A stretch of DNA of 6,197 nt, taken from positions 1-6,197 of the forward strand of contig JAOUFL010000147.1 of the NCBI GenBank assembly GCA_029858245.1, written 5' to 3'. The notes beneath the pieces are model-generated. The model made no database searches. It saw only the letters and a program-made list of their open reading frames with translations, and was not told the origin of the DNA. This stretch comes from Candidatus Zixiibacteriota bacterium. Lineage in GTDB: Bacteria; Zixibacteria; MSB-5A5; RBG-16-43-9. The translations under genes and the position numbers were made by a program. Positions 5,655 to 6,197 of this stretch are shown here, piece by piece. Each line of letters begins with the position of its first letter. Position 1 is the stretch's first letter.

Positions 5655-6197
5655 TATAAAATCTTAAGCATCAATCCCGGAGCTACCTCCACCAAAGTTG
5701 CTCTGTATGAGGATAGAGCTCCACTGATTGTTGAAGCTTTAAGACATTCACCTGAAGAACTTAAAGCCTTTCCTGAAACCTTAGACCAGTTAGCTTACAG
5801 AAGGAATATAGTTTTGAAATTTCTGCAGAGAAACAATTTCAAAGTTGCTGATCTCTCAGCAGTTGTAGGGAGGGGAGGTCCTTTTAAATCCTTATCCAGC
5901 GGAACTTACCGGGTGAATCAAAAAATGATTTCTGATATAAAGTTAGGTAACGTTCAGGCAGATCATGTCTCAAATTTAGGAGCATTAATTGCTCACGAAC
6001 TCACCCAGGATTGTGATATCCCTGCTTTCATCGTTGACCCGGTATCGGTGGATGAATTCTCCCCTATTGCTCGAATCTCCGGCATGCCTGAACTGGAGAG
6101 AAAAAGCCTTTCTCACGCTTTAAACATCAAAATGGTGGCAAGAAAAGCTGCGACCGAATTAGGTAAAAAATATGAAGAGCTGAATCTAATCATAGTG
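5649..6197 (+). CDS. buk: Butyrate / branched-chain carboxylate kinase, 3'-truncated
   Basis: Transfers phosphate between acyl phosphate and ADP (butyryl-, isobutyryl- or isovaleryl-phosphate), giving ATP and the free acid, or the reverse reaction. It belongs to the acetate/butyrate kinase branch of the ASKHA superfamily. The window holds 183 residues of a family usually ~355 aa long. Visible motifs are the phosphate-binding loop INPGATSTK (residues 8-16), GRGG (74-77) with SGTYRVN (84-90), DHVSNLGALIA (105-115), FIVDP with Asp130, and RISGMPELER...HALN (142-159). The frame is cut at IIV, just before the expected HLGGG phosphate-2 motif. The N-terminus MSYKILSINPG fits the family, so the ATG at 5649 is the likely start, although the 20 nt before it have no Shine-Dalgarno (nearest AAAGGA is ~40 nt upstream). 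Its partner phosphotransbutyrylase is not in view and may follow. Context suggests ATP recovery from branched-chain or butyryl acyl-CoAs. Confidence 0.94.
   Translation, partial: MSYKILSINPGATSTKVALYEDRAPLIVEALRHSPEELKAFPETLDQLAYRRNIVLKFLQRNNFKVADLSAVVGRGGPFKSLSSGTYRVNQKMISDIKLGNVQADHVSNLGALIAHELTQDCDIPAFIVDPVSVDEFSPIARISGMPELERKSLSHALNIKMVARKAATELGKKYEELNLIIV

Noticed and set aside
1..6197. CRISPR array, tRNA/rRNA, transposase or phage genes
   Set aside because: I saw no regularly spaced direct repeats of CRISPR size, no cloverleaf or rRNA-like stretch, and no mobile-element protein motifs on either strand.

Overview
The window is a stretch of bacterial acyl-CoA and branched-chain amino acid metabolism. 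All genes lie on the + strand. By eye the DNA is AT-leaning, with AGA/AGG-rich arginine codons and AT-rich gaps that carry degenerate short repeats. This fits a bacterium that ferments or oxidises amino acids or fatty acids, possibly from an uncultured lineage, but nothing here fixes the phylum.

Layout: (1) positions 2-1006 hold the C-terminal ~334 residues of an SCP2-type thiolase that enters from the left edge. (2) Positions 1093-2232 and 2241-3374 hold two tandem, related acyl-CoA dehydrogenases, 8 nt apart and probably co-translated. (3) Positions 3451-4227 hold an enoyl-CoA hydratase (crotonase) with a TTG start behind a strong Shine-Dalgarno. (4) A 195-nt gap with an 8-bp-period repeat and an imperfect hairpin precedes a leucine dehydrogenase-family gene at 4423-5487. 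(5) A 161-nt gap with purine-rich runs, small inverted repeats and a 7-bp-period repeat leads into a butyrate/branched-chain carboxylate kinase at 5649, which is cut by the right edge.

The first four genes supply three of the four beta-oxidation steps: dehydrogenation, hydration and thiolysis. No 3-hydroxyacyl-CoA dehydrogenase is in view. The last two genes resemble part of the Bacillus ptb-bcd-buk-bkd arrangement, in which amino acids are deaminated, converted to acyl-CoAs and cashed out as ATP through acyl phosphates. Phosphotransbutyrylase, the keto-acid dehydrogenase and electron transfer flavoprotein are not in the window.

I found no phage, CRISPR, transposase or RNA gene, and no clearly new system. 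The most notable signal is in the leucine dehydrogenase homologue. It aligns to Bacillus-type enzymes without gaps through residue ~294 and keeps Lys68, Asp115, Asp203 and Asn262, but has Gln at position 80, where the catalytic lysine belongs. Secondary signals are the degenerate repeats next to genes with weak or absent ribosome binding sites.
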